Below, piece after piece: positions 31,304-39,101 of a DNA stretch of 46,191 bases. The stretch's first letter is position 1; each line of letters opens with the position of its first letter. The notes under the pieces are model-generated. The model worked only from the letters and a program-made list of their open reading frames with translations. It was not told the origin of the DNA and did not search any database. Where the stretch lies: the NCBI GenBank assembly GCA_002309055.1, contig DBWO01000038.1:1-46191 (forward strand), written 5' to 3'. Both the position numbers and the translations under genes were made by a program. Source of the stretch: Ruminococcaceae bacterium UBA1236 (lineage in GTDB: Bacteria; Bacillota; Clostridia; Oscillospirales; Acutalibacteraceae).

Positions 31304-31849
31304 TTATCCTTCAAACTCGAATTCTTCGATGAGGGAGATGACTTTTGTTTCAATCTCCTCAAAGATGCGCATGCCGAGCTGTTTGAGCTTTTCGTTGTCA
31401 TCGTCATCGCAGAGCATTGCGAAATCATTGCCTATCTCGGTGACGGGCTCGTTTTTGCGCACGGAGAGATAATAGAATGAGAAAGATGAGCCGTCCGCGA
31501 TGTTTGCGAAGAAGCCGGGAGCGGTTGTTTCAAGCTTCGCGTACATAGCGTTCACCGCCTGTGTTGAAAGGATGGTGAACGGCAGATACTTCGTGAGCGA
31601 AATCTGCGCGGAAAACACCATAAGCGAGCGCATCTGAAGCAGCACGTTGTTCGGCAGCTTGCGCGCTTCGTCCGGGCAAAGGTCCTCGGGAGTGAGGTCC
31701 GCGAGGCGCTCACCTAAAATGCACGCCTTCGCGCTGTTGCCGTTTGCCCTGTTTTTATCCATTATGCCCGCGAGACTTGTTAAATCGGAATTGCCCCATT
31801 CGGTCTTTTTCGGGCGGAAAATTTTAATATCGTCATCATTGTTTCTCAT
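31304..31849 (-). CDS. Hypothetical protein in the dehydrogenase/isomerase operon
   Basis: 181 residues, soluble, with charged N-terminus (MRNNDDDIKIFRPKK), a helical middle (MVFSAQISLTKYLPFTILST) and an acidic end (DDDDNEKLKQL and onward). I do not recognise a family or active site. It is the last gene of the minus-strand operon, 25 bases after the larger TIM-barrel protein, so it may be accessory to that pathway, or simply co-transcribed. Confidence 0.7.
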   Translation of the reverse strand: MRNNDDDIKIFRPKKTEWGNSDLTSLAGIMDKNRANGNSAKACILGERLADLTPEDLCPDEARKLPNNVLLQMRSLMVFSAQISLTKYLPFTILSTQAVNAMYAKLETTAPGFFANIADGSSFSFYYLSVRKNEPVTEIGNDFAMLCDDDDNEKLKQLGMRIFEEIETKVISLIEEFEFEG

Positions 31850-31874
31850 TGCGGATATCCTCCGGTAAGGTTTA

Positions 31875-32840
31875 TCAGAACCACCAGGCGGCGCCTGTGT
31901 CCTCGGTTATGAGCACGTCTTTAAGGAAGCCGACGGCCTTGGTAAGGCCCTCGTTCTGGCTCATGAGCGAATCCTCGTGCTCGATGCTTATTGCGTAATC
32001 ATAGCCCACCATACGCAGAGCGGAAATCATATCCTTCCAGTAGGCGTAATCGTTGCCGTAGCCGACGGTGCGGAATACCCAGGAGCGGTTGATAACGTCG
32101 CCGTAACTCTTGGTGTCCAGCACGCCGTTGACAGCGGTGTTGATGGAGTCAATCTTGGTGTCCTTCGCGTGGAAGTGGAAGATGGCGTCGCCCATCTCTC
32201 TTATGCACGCCACGGGATCCATGCCCTGCCAGATAAGGTGGCTCGGGTCAAAGTTCGCGCCGATTTCGGGGCCGACCGCCTCACGCAGTCTCATAAGACT
32301 CTGTGTGTTGTAAACGCAGAAGCCGGGATGAAGCTCGAGCGCGATTTTGTTAACGCCGTGCGCCTTCGCGAAAGCGACAAAATCTTTCCAGTAGGGGATG
32401 AGCACCTCGTTCCACTGCCACTCGAGGATTTCGGTGAAATCATCGGGCCAGGGGCATACAACCCAGTTCGGGTGTTTTGACTCGGGGCAGTCACCCGGGC
32501 AGCCGGAGAAGGTGTTTATCTGATGGATACCGAGTTTTTCGGCAAGCAGAACGGCGTTTCTCATATCCCTGTCAAACTTCGCGGCAATCTCCTTGTCGGG
32601 GTGAACGGGGTTGCCGTGGCAGGAAAGGGCGCTGATGGGAAGACCGTATTTTTCAATAAGCGCTTTGAATTCTTCAAGCTTTGCTTCGTCATTCAGAAGA
32701 ATGTCAGGGTCGGCGTGGGCTTTGCCGGGGAATCCGCCGCAGCCGATTTCAACCATCTCAGCGCCGATTGATTTGAAATATTTGAGGGACTCTTCAAGAG
32801 ACCTGTCAGACAGTAAGGTTGTGAATACTCCGAGTTTCAT
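31875..32840 (-). CDS. Sugar phosphate isomerase/epimerase (AP_endonuc_2 TIM barrel), larger
   Basis: 321 residues of the xylose-isomerase-like TIM barrel family. The metal-site pattern is intact: Glu in IALELHPGF, Asp/His in GANFDPSHLIWQG, His in HFHAKD and Glu in ISIEHED. A run of Cys/Pro/Trp (FSGCPGDCPESKHPNWVVCPW) near residues 111-131 marks the subfamily seen beside Gfo/Idh/MocA oxidoreductases. Substrate unknown; inositol-like or keto-sugar intermediates are typical. Eleven bases separate it from the smaller homologue upstream. Confidence 0.88.
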   Translation of the reverse strand: MKLGVFTTLLSDRSLEESLKYFKSIGAEMVEIGCGGFPGKAHADPDILLNDEAKLEEFKALIEKYGLPISALSCHGNPVHPDKEIAAKFDRDMRNAVLLAEKLGIHQINTFSGCPGDCPESKHPNWVVCPWPDDFTEILEWQWNEVLIPYWKDFVAFAKAHGVNKIALELHPGFCVYNTQSLMRLREAVGPEIGANFDPSHLIWQGMDPVACIREMGDAIFHFHAKDTKIDSINTAVNGVLDTKSYGDVINRSWVFRTVGYGNDYAYWKDMISALRMVGYDYAISIEHEDSLMSQNEGLTKAVGFLKDVLITEDTGAAWWF

Positions 32841-32851
32841 TGTTTTCCTCC

Positions 32852-33577
32852 TCAGATTATGGATTTGAGATATTTGAGACTTCTCGCGATGTCTTCAAAG
32901 CCGTTCGGCACGGGGTCGTCGTTTTCAACTATCAGCCACTCGAGCTCCATCGCCTTCGCCGCTTTGACAACGCTTTTTATGTCGCAGTCGCCCTCGCCCA
33001 GCGCCTTGGGGTGGCCGTCTATGCCGTCCTTGACGTGAAGGTGAACTATGCTGTTCATATGGTCGAGCAGGAACTTATAGTTGTTAACGCCCGCGTAATG
33101 CGACCAATAGGTGTCTATTTCAAGGTTTGTGTAGCTGCCGATGACATCTATGGGCAGGCGTTTGTTGCGAAGGGGTTTGAATTCCTCGCTGTGGTTGTGG
33201 TAGTAGGTGGTGATACCGTATTTTTCCATAGCGTAGTCCCTTGCCCTGCCGAGCACTTTGCCGGTGCGTACGCACTCTTCCATTGTGCTGTGCGGAGCGC
33301 CGCCCACGCCTATTGCTTTGACACCGAGGGTGTGCTGAAATTCTATGGTTGCCTCAAGGTTTTCTTTTTTGAAATCATCAAGGCCGATATGACCGCCTAC
33401 GCAAACAAGGCCGAGCTCATCGAGCTTTGCCTTTATCTTTTTAGCGTCCGCGCCGAAATATCCGGCAAACTCAACGCCGTCGTAGCCGATTTCCTTAATC
33501 TTTTTGAGCGCGGCGAAAAGAGTTTTTTCGTCTTTTATCGCGTCTCTTACGGAATAGACCTGCACCGCAATTTTCAT
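32852..33577 (-). CDS. Sugar phosphate isomerase/epimerase (AP_endonuc_2 TIM barrel), smaller
   Basis: 241 residues, same superfamily as its neighbour but a different subfamily. Barrel strands include YDGVEFAGYFG, VKAIGVGGAPHS and LEIDTYWSHYAG; HLHVKDG and WLIVENDD supply late metal ligands. It follows the Gfo/Idh/MocA gene by six bases. Two barrels plus one dehydrogenase is the usual composition of cytoplasmic pathways that oxidise a polyol or glycoside and then isomerise or cleave the keto product. Confidence 0.88.
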   Translation of the reverse strand: MKIAVQVYSVRDAIKDEKTLFAALKKIKEIGYDGVEFAGYFGADAKKIKAKLDELGLVCVGGHIGLDDFKKENLEATIEFQHTLGVKAIGVGGAPHSTMEECVRTGKVLGRARDYAMEKYGITTYYHNHSEEFKPLRNKRLPIDVIGSYTNLEIDTYWSHYAGVNNYKFLLDHMNSIVHLHVKDGIDGHPKALGEGDCDIKSVVKAAKAMELEWLIVENDDPVPNGFEDIARSLKYLKSII

Positions 33578-33583
33578 TGCCGA

Positions 33584-34678
33584 TTACTCCTCTTCATTAA
33601 AATAATAGGGCTTGCCCGATGCGGCGGATTTATAGATGCCCTCAAGAATCTGAGTGACAACCATTGCCTGCTCGGGCTTTGTCTTGACCTCTGTGTCGTT
33701 TATGATAGCGTCATAGAACGCAAGGTTTTCAAGGTCCTCCGCTCTGTCGCTCGCACCGTCATAGAATGCGACGCCGCCGCAGTCAAACGAGGGATTCTCG
33801 ATAACCTGTCTGTTGTTTTTAACGTAGTTGAGGCGAAGGCCGTTGTGCATATCCGCGCCGCCCTTGTCGCCGCAGAGAAGCGTGCTTGCCTCCTCGGGAT
33901 CCGCTATGTTGAGCGCCCAGCTTGCCTCAACGCTGACCGTGGCGCCGTTTTCCATAACGACAAATCCGAAGGCGGAGTCCTCAACGGTGTACTGCTCGGG
34001 GTCCCAGTCGCCCCAGGCGTTTGCGGTGCCGTTGGCGTCGCCGAGCTTCTTATACTTAACGCCCATGCACATTTTGGGCTTGTAGTTATCCATCATCCAG
34101 AGAGTCAGGTCGAGAGCGTGTGTGCCGATGTCGATAAGCGGACCGCCGCCCTGCTCGTATTCATTGAGAAAAACGCCCCAGGTGGGCACGGCTCTTCTTC
34201 TGAGGGCGATTGCTCTTGCGTAGTAAATATCGCCGAGCTGACCGTTTTCACAGCAGGTCTTCAGATACTGAGAGTCACCTCTCCATCTGCTCTGATAGCC
34301 GATTGTGAGTTTTTTGCCGGTCCTGACGGATGCCTCATACATCGCCTTTGCCTCGGCGTATGTCTTTGCCATGGGCTTTTCGCACATAACGTGCTTGCCA
34401 GCTTCGAGAGAATCGATTGTTATGAAGGAGTGAGAGCGGTTGGGCGTGAGCACATGCACGGCCGCAACGTCCGTCTCTTTTTCGAGAAGCTCTTTGTAAT
34501 CAACATAAACTCTTGCGTCCTGAGTGCCGTATTTCTTTGCGGCCTCAACGGCTCTTTCCTCAATTATGTCGCAGAAAGCGACTACCTCAACGTTTTTGTT
34601 TCTTGAAAGTGCGGGCAGGTGTTTGCCGTTTGCGATGCCGCCGCAGCCGATAACGGCAACTTTGATTTTTTCGCTCAT
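33584..34678 (-). CDS. Gfo/Idh/MocA-family dehydrogenase
   Basis: 364 residues from ATG 34678 (MSEKIKVAVIGCGGIA), with AGGAGTG eight bases upstream; an in-frame ATG at 34696 overlaps that site. NAD-binding GCGGIANG, the catalytic-Lys motif CEKPMAKTY and the DIGTHALDLTLWM block are complete, so unlike the two GH109-like proteins in this window it should be a genuine NAD(P)-dependent dehydrogenase of a sugar, polyol or glycoside. First gene of a four-gene operon; divergent from the secreted GH43 gene, which may release its substrate. Confidence 0.92.
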   Translation of the reverse strand: MSEKIKVAVIGCGGIANGKHLPALSRNKNVEVVAFCDIIEERAVEAAKKYGTQDARVYVDYKELLEKETDVAAVHVLTPNRSHSFITIDSLEAGKHVMCEKPMAKTYAEAKAMYEASVRTGKKLTIGYQSRWRGDSQYLKTCCENGQLGDIYYARAIALRRRAVPTWGVFLNEYEQGGGPLIDIGTHALDLTLWMMDNYKPKMCMGVKYKKLGDANGTANAWGDWDPEQYTVEDSAFGFVVMENGATVSVEASWALNIADPEEASTLLCGDKGGADMHNGLRLNYVKNNRQVIENPSFDCGGVAFYDGASDRAEDLENLAFYDAIINDTEVKTKPEQAMVVTQILEGIYKSAASGKPYYFNEEE

Positions 34679-34738
34679 AATAACACTCCTGATCATTATT
34701 TTTTAGGCGCGGCTTCAAGCCGGAATACCTTATTTTAT

Positions 34739-34766
34739 ATTATACAGTCGGCAAAGTATTTTTCAA
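34739..34766 (-). promoter_or_regulatory. Promoter of the dehydrogenase/isomerase operon
   Basis: Minus strand: TTGAAA (34766-34761), 16 bases, TATAAT (34744-34739). Leader about 55 bases. Confidence 0.7.
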
Positions 34767-34877
34767 CAAAAACCTTTGATTTTGCGTATTAAAATAATTG
34801 CTCTTTTTTTGTGAATTTTCACCAAGAAACGCGGTCGGGTGCGCCCGCTCTCTCGCGGCAGGCGGGCGTATTTGCTA

Positions 34878-34906
34878 TTGACTGAATTTGCAGTATTGCA
34901 TATAAT
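34878..34906 (+). promoter_or_regulatory. Promoter of the GH43 gene
   Basis: TTGACT at 34878-34883, 17-base spacer, TATAAT at 34901-34906; AAAGGAG ribosome site before ATG 34962. Confidence 0.8.
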
Positions 34907-34961
34907 ATAAATACAGGATACAAACGCCTGACGGGCATATACCGTAAAGGAGAAAATAAAA

Positions 34962-35960
34962 ATGAAATCTGTTTCGCTTATCTGCGCTGTTCTCGTTTTT
35001 TTCTCTTCGCTTTTAAACTCCGTGCTTCCCGTGCCGGAGCGTCCGGATTCCCCGGGTGAAGGTTCCGCGGCCGAAATGCCGCTGGGCGGCGGCTGCGACC
35101 CGTGCTTTTATGAGCACGAAGGCAGATATTATTACTGCTATTCCCTCGGAAACGGCGTGGGAGTCAAGAGCGCTGATTCTCTCGCGCAGCTCTGGGATGC
35201 GCCCGGCAGCCGTGTTTACACTGCGCCGGAAGGCACCGGGTGGTCAAGCGATTACTGGGCGCCGGAGCTTCACTGCTTTGACGGCAGGTGGTATATCTAT
35301 GTCTGCGCGGACGACGGTGCAAATGAAAACCACAGGATGTACGTCCTCTCCTGCGACACGCCCGAAGGCGAATACGTTATGGAGGGCAAAATAAGCGATC
35401 CGAGCGACAAGTGGGCAATCGACGGCACTGTGCTTCAATACAAAGGCGAGCTCTGGTTCATCTGGTCCGGCTGGGAGTCCGACACGGACGGGCGGCAGAA
35501 TTTATATATTGCCCATATGAGCGACCCGCTGCACATTGACGGCGAAAGGGTGATGATTTCGCGCCCCTTTTACTCCTGGGAGAAAAAGGGTATGGCGATA
35601 AACGAAGCGCCCGCCGTGCTTTATCACGGCGAAAATGTTTTCCTTTTCTACTCGGCAAGCGGCAGCTGGACGGACGACTACTGCATCGGGATGCTGACCC
35701 TCACGGGTGAGCCCGGCAGCGCGTACGGCTGGACAAAAAGCCCCCTGCCCGTTCTTACAAAAGCCGAAACCGCCTACGGACCCGGCCACTGCAGTTTTGT
35801 GAGCAGCGGAGGCGTGGACTATATTGTTTACCACGCGAATCTCGAGTCCGGAACGGGCTGGAACGCAAGAAGCATACGCCTTCAGCCGGTACTTTACCGA
35901 TTTGATCTGCCGGTTGCCGGCGCGCCGGTAAAGCAGGGCGAAAAGGTTATAATATATTGA
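34962..35960 (+). CDS. Secreted glycoside hydrolase family 43 protein
   Basis: 332 residues with an N-terminal signal or anchor (1-~22, SLICAVLVFFSSLLNSVLP). Five-bladed-propeller GH43 features: base Asp46 in GCDPCFYEH, YWAPELH (99-104), Asp154 in AIDGT, general acid Glu215 in NEAPAV, and His276 in GPGHCSFV. Inverting arabinofuranosidase or xylosidase activity on plant arabinan or xylan is the usual role; exact linkage cannot be read here. The sequence KWAIDGTVLQYKGELWFIWS is typical of the arabinofuranosidase subfamilies. Secretion plus the divergent dehydrogenase/isomerase operon suggests release of sugars for uptake. rlmD follows 25 bases downstream without a visible terminator. Confidence 0.9.
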   Translation: MKSVSLICAVLVFFSSLLNSVLPVPERPDSPGEGSAAEMPLGGGCDPCFYEHEGRYYYCYSLGNGVGVKSADSLAQLWDAPGSRVYTAPEGTGWSSDYWAPELHCFDGRWYIYVCADDGANENHRMYVLSCDTPEGEYVMEGKISDPSDKWAIDGTVLQYKGELWFIWSGWESDTDGRQNLYIAHMSDPLHIDGERVMISRPFYSWEKKGMAINEAPAVLYHGENVFLFYSASGSWTDDYCIGMLTLTGEPGSAYGWTKSPLPVLTKAETAYGPGHCSFVSSGGVDYIVYHANLESGTGWNARSIRLQPVLYRFDLPVAGAPVKQGEKVIIY

Positions 35961-35985
35961 AAAATCAATTTGAAACGGTGAAATA

Positions 35986-37434
35986 ATGTCACAGAAATCA
36001 AACCTTAAAACAAATCCCGACGCTTGCCCGCTCGCGAAAAAATGTGGCGGCTGTCAGCTTCAGAATATGACATACCCCCGCCAGCTTAAATGGAAGCAGG
36101 CGAGGGCTGAAATCCTTTTGAAAGAATTCGGCAGAGTCGGCAAAATCATCGGTATGGATAATCCCCTTCACTACCGCAACAAGGTGCAGGCGGCATTCGG
36201 CAGAACAAAGAGCGGCAAAATCATATCTGGCGTTTATCAGAGCGGAAGCCACCGCATTGTCAATGTTGACTCCTGTATGACGGAAGACGAAACGGCAGAT
36301 AAGATAATCACCGATATAAGAGAGATGCTGCCGGAGTTTAAGATTCAGGTTTATGATGAGGACAGGCGCACGGGCTGGCTGCGCCACGTGCTGATAAAGC
36401 GCGGCTTTTCGACCGGCGAGGTGATGGTGGTGCTCGTTGCGGCAAACTCCGTTTTCCCGATGAAGAAAAAGTTCATTGCGAAGCTGACCGGGACACACCC
36501 CGAAATCACAACCGTTATTCTTAACATAAATCCGAAAGACACAAATCTCGTGCTCGGCGACAGAGAAGAAATCCTTTACGGCAAAGGGTACATCGAGGAT
36601 GTGCTGTGCGGCCTTCGCTTCGCGATAAGCGCGCGCTCGTTTTATCAGATTAATCCCGTTCAGTGCGAAAAGCTCTATGCGAAAGCTCTTGAATACGCCG
36701 CGCTCGATGAAAACACAACCGCGATTGACGCCTACTGCGGCATCGGCACAATCGGACTTGCCGCCTCCCGGAGCGCGGGCAGAGTTATCGGAGTTGAGCT
36801 TAATCCGGACGCGGTGAGCGACGCAATCTCAAATGCAAAGAGAAACGGCATAAAGAACGCCCGTTTTTACTGCGCCGACGCAGGCGATTTTATGGAAGAA
36901 ATGGCCGCAGAGGGCGAAAAGACGGATGTAGTGCTTATGGATCCTCCGCGCGCGGGAAGCAGCCGCAAATTCATAAACTCCCTGCTAAGAATGAAGCCGG
37001 ACAGGGTTGTGTATATCTCCTGCAACCCCGAAACCCTCGCGAGAGACCTGCGGCTTATAACAAAAGGCGGCTACAAGGTGCAGAAGATAACGCCCGTGGA
37101 TATGTTTCCGTTTACGAATCATATTGAGACGGTGGTTCTCTTGTCCCAACAGAAGCCCAAATTCACCGTGGATATAGATATAAATCTTGATGAATTTGAT
37201 CAGACAGCTGCTGAAGCAAAGGCAACATATCAAGAGATAAAAAATTATGTTTACAGCAAATATAAGCTGAAAGTTTCTCATTTAAATATTGCTCAGATTA
37301 AACAGAAGTATGGCATCATTGAAAGACAGAATTATAACCATCCCAAATCCGAAAACTCCAGACAGCCCAATTGCACTCCCGAAAAAGAAAAAGCAATTAC
37401 CGATGCACTTAAATACTTCAAAATAATTGAATAA
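35986..37434 (+). CDS. rlmD: RlmD-type 23S rRNA (uracil-C5) methyltransferase with element-derived C-terminus
   Basis: 482 residues. There is no TRAM domain; the protein starts near the iron-sulfur cysteines (C14, C20, C23 in CPLAKKCGGCQ), then AdoMet-binding DAYCGIGTIGL, MDPPRAGS and catalytic Cys in YISCNPETLARDL. It methylates uracil in 23S rRNA (U1939-type), or a related position. Up to residue ~387 (VVLLSQ) it is chromosomal in composition. The last ~95 residues (KPKFTVDIDINL and onward) are A+T-rich in coding and match the tail commonly appended when a mobile element sits in rlmD. The native ending survives as a remnant at 38904-38975. The enzyme is probably still functional. Confidence 0.93.
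   Translation: MSQKSNLKTNPDACPLAKKCGGCQLQNMTYPRQLKWKQARAEILLKEFGRVGKIIGMDNPLHYRNKVQAAFGRTKSGKIISGVYQSGSHRIVNVDSCMTEDETADKIITDIREMLPEFKIQVYDEDRRTGWLRHVLIKRGFSTGEVMVVLVAANSVFPMKKKFIAKLTGTHPEITTVILNINPKDTNLVLGDREEILYGKGYIEDVLCGLRFAISARSFYQINPVQCEKLYAKALEYAALDENTTAIDAYCGIGTIGLAASRSAGRVIGVELNPDAVSDAISNAKRNGIKNARFYCADAGDFMEEMAAEGEKTDVVLMDPPRAGSSRKFINSLLRMKPDRVVYISCNPETLARDLRLITKGGYKVQKITPVDMFPFTNHIETVVLLSQQKPKFTVDIDINLDEFDQTAAEAKATYQEIKNYVYSKYKLKVSHLNIAQIKQKYGIIERQNYNHPKSENSRQPNCTPEKEKAITDALKYFKIIE
37124..37147 (+). repeat. Left 24-base direct repeat (attL candidate) in rlmD
   Basis: Encodes the conserved ETVVLLS part of RlmD. The same 24 bases recur at 38935-38958 with two substitutions (22/24 identical). 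Base composition shifts to A+T-rich immediately to the right. Confidence 0.75.
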
Positions 37435-37493
37435 TTTAATGTGATTATAAACAGAAGATCTAAGAATTATCAATAACAGAGGAATCCTATAAT

Positions 37494-38765
37494 ATGAAAG
37501 AGAAACACTATACCGTCAACAACACAGATTTGTTTTTTCTGACAAACGAGCATCTTCATTCATTTTGCATTTCTGTGTATATTTTAGCCGGGAGTATGTA
37601 TGAGACAAAGAACGAAAACGGCATATCCCATCTGTATGAACACACCGTTTTCCGCAATTTGAGCCATATGCATGATAATGGTTTTTATGCTTTGTTACAT
37701 AAAAACGGTCTGTATCTTGATGCATCAACTTATAAAGAGTTTATTCGGTTTTCAATTACCGGTATTACTTCCGGAATAGCTGCAGCTTCGGAAATCCTTT
37801 CTGAGCTTCTGCTTCCAATCAGTATTTCCAATGAAGAATATGAAACAGAAAAAGAAAGAATATATGCTGAAATTCGCGAAAATGATTCTAAAAACACAGC
37901 AGGCTATAATCACGGTCTGGCTTTTTGGAACGGCACTGCAAACGAAATGACAATAACCGGTAACAAAACCACGGTTTCAAGAGTCTCTTTGAAAAAGCTC
38001 AATGCCTTCAGAGATAAAATAGTATCATCAGGCAATTTGTTCGTTTATGTTACGGGAAACATCGGTTCAGATGGTGAAAAGTTGATTAAAAAAGCTGTTT
38101 CTGCTTTTCCTGTTTCCGATATATGTCTGTTTCGCGACAATACTGCACCGGTGCCTGTTGACTTTTGCAACAGAAACGGAAATATAGCAATCAAGAGATC
38201 GGATTACTGTATTGTCTGCATATCTTTTGACATTGAAACAGCTAAGTTTAAGCGGAGATTACTGAGCATTATTTACCGGACTTTGTTCAGCGGTGACGAT
38301 TCTCTTGTCGGCTACGCTTTATCTGAAGGTAACGCCTATGCTTACTCTTATGATTGCTATCTTGAAGAATATGCAAACATAGGTCGCTACGAACTTTTCT
38401 ATGAAGTGAATCATAAAGATATTATTGATTCAATCAGTGCCGTTATTTCTCAAATAAACAGACTGAAAACAGGAGACTTTGATTTAAATACAGAAAAGCA
38501 AAAAGAGACTACCAATTATTTGTTTATGCTTGATGAGCCTGATAACCTCAATTGGTCGGCTGCGTTTGAAGGGCATATTATTGAACGAACAGGGTTTGAT
38601 CCGGATAAAAGGATACGCTCTTTTGACAGAATATCTAAAGATGATATTGCGGAGGAAGCAAAGAAAATATTTGTAAAGAAGAATACTACCATTTCGCTTA
38701 AAGGAAATCCGAAAAAAATTAACACAACTGATATTAACAATATACTTTTATTACTTGATTCATAA
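37494..38765 (+). CDS. M16-family zinc peptidase (insert cargo)
   Basis: 423 residues, cytoplasmic. The inverted zinc motif HLYEH lies at 46-50 and the third ligand Glu126 exactly 76 residues after His50, with E119 seven before it; this is the canonical M16 spacing, so the active site is intact. The second half (~210-423) is the usual inactive M16 partner domain of a half-length peptidase. M16 half-enzymes normally pair with a second subunit, but none is encoded nearby. Coding is much richer in A+T than flanking genes (AAT, TTT, ATT, ATA codons frequent), supporting transfer. Relatives process RiPP or other peptides; no precursor peptide is visible here. Function unknown. Confidence 0.85.
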   Translation: MKEKHYTVNNTDLFFLTNEHLHSFCISVYILAGSMYETKNENGISHLYEHTVFRNLSHMHDNGFYALLHKNGLYLDASTYKEFIRFSITGITSGIAAASEILSELLLPISISNEEYETEKERIYAEIRENDSKNTAGYNHGLAFWNGTANEMTITGNKTTVSRVSLKKLNAFRDKIVSSGNLFVYVTGNIGSDGEKLIKKAVSAFPVSDICLFRDNTAPVPVDFCNRNGNIAIKRSDYCIVCISFDIETAKFKRRLLSIIYRTLFSGDDSLVGYALSEGNAYAYSYDCYLEEYANIGRYELFYEVNHKDIIDSISAVISQINRLKTGDFDLNTEKQKETTNYLFMLDEPDNLNWSAAFEGHIIERTGFDPDKRIRSFDRISKDDIAEEAKKIFVKKNTTISLKGNPKKINTTDINNILLLLDS

Positions 38766-38903
38766 AAGCAGACTGACTGATAATAATTGTTAAGCAATCT
38801 TTTGCTGAGATGATAAAAATTTTTGAGTAGAATAAGGAATACGACAAAATTATGAAATCAATTGAACTCAAGTTTCATATAATGTAATAATGATGAATAT
38901 GCA

Positions 38904-38975
38904 ATGCGACTCTGTTTGACCGATGAAAACAAGCTTGAGACCGTGGTTCTGTTGTCCCGGCATAACGGCAGATAA
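38904..38975 (+). pseudogene. Displaced native 3' end of rlmD
   Basis: The frame from ATG 38904 to TAA 38973-38975 encodes 23 residues ending ETVVLLSRHNGR, the normal ending of RlmD proteins, where the resident gene now reads ETVVLLSQQ and continues into foreign sequence. It is the piece of rlmD separated by the insertion. The first ~10 codons before the repeat belong to the element. Not expected to be functional by itself. Confidence 0.75.
38935..38958 (+). repeat. Right 24-base direct repeat (attR candidate)
   Basis: 22/24 identical to 37124-37147, with substitutions at positions 8 and 17. Both substitutions fall in the rlmD reading frame at third codon positions and are silent (ACG/ACC, CTC/CTG). 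Confidence 0.75.
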
Positions 38976-39101
38976 AACTGTTGTATCTGCGCCGGTTTTG
39001 TGGTAATATAATAATGTATTAACAATCTTTCCGGCTTTCGCGGGCAATCCGGGAGAGAAACGTGAAAACCGGCAATACTATCCAAAAAGGAGAGAAACAA
39101 A

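Larger units (their letters stand above)
34679..34961. other. Divergent control region between dehydrogenase operon and GH43 gene
   Basis: Holds the two promoters listed separately and, between them, a GC-rich hairpin (CGCCCGC 34842-34848 with GCGGGCG 34862-34868). No gene, no ribosome-site-bearing short ORF and no recognised riboswitch. Confidence 0.6.
37124..38958 (+). mobile_element. 1.8 kb att-flanked insert in the rlmD 3' end (integrase-less remnant)
   Basis: Bounded by direct repeats 37124-37147 and 38935-38958. It supplies a replacement RlmD tail, one intact M16 peptidase gene and ~170 bases without a gene, and displaces the native rlmD end. The rlmD/rumA 3' end is a known integration site for conjugative elements in Firmicutes. 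No recombinase, relaxase or transfer gene is inside, so this is a deletion remnant or a cis-mobilisable cassette depending on another element's recombinase. Confidence 0.7.
38766..39101. other. Gap holding the element's right end and the next gene's leader
   Basis: 38766-38934 is A+T-rich with a TATAAT near 38878 but no convincing gene. 38935-38958 is the right direct repeat, followed by the native rlmD stop. 38976-39101 has a TATAAT (39007-39012) with poor -35 and an ~85-base GC-richer leader containing CCGG repeats that matches no riboswitch I know, then AAAGGAG before ATG 39102. Confidence 0.6.

Noticed and set aside
32840..34606. A 588-codon open frame on the plus strand opposite the dehydrogenase and isomerase genes
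   Set aside because: It is antisense to two well-recognised genes, has no family resemblance or ribosome site, and arises from their codon bias.
34839..34869. Terminator in the divergent region
   Set aside because: The GC-rich hairpin has no T run and no gene upstream of it on either strand.
39013..39100. Riboswitch in the leader of the secreted protein gene
   Set aside because: CCGG repeats and GGGAGAGAAAC caught the eye, but no known aptamer core (cyclic-di-GMP, glycine, guanidine) can be fitted.
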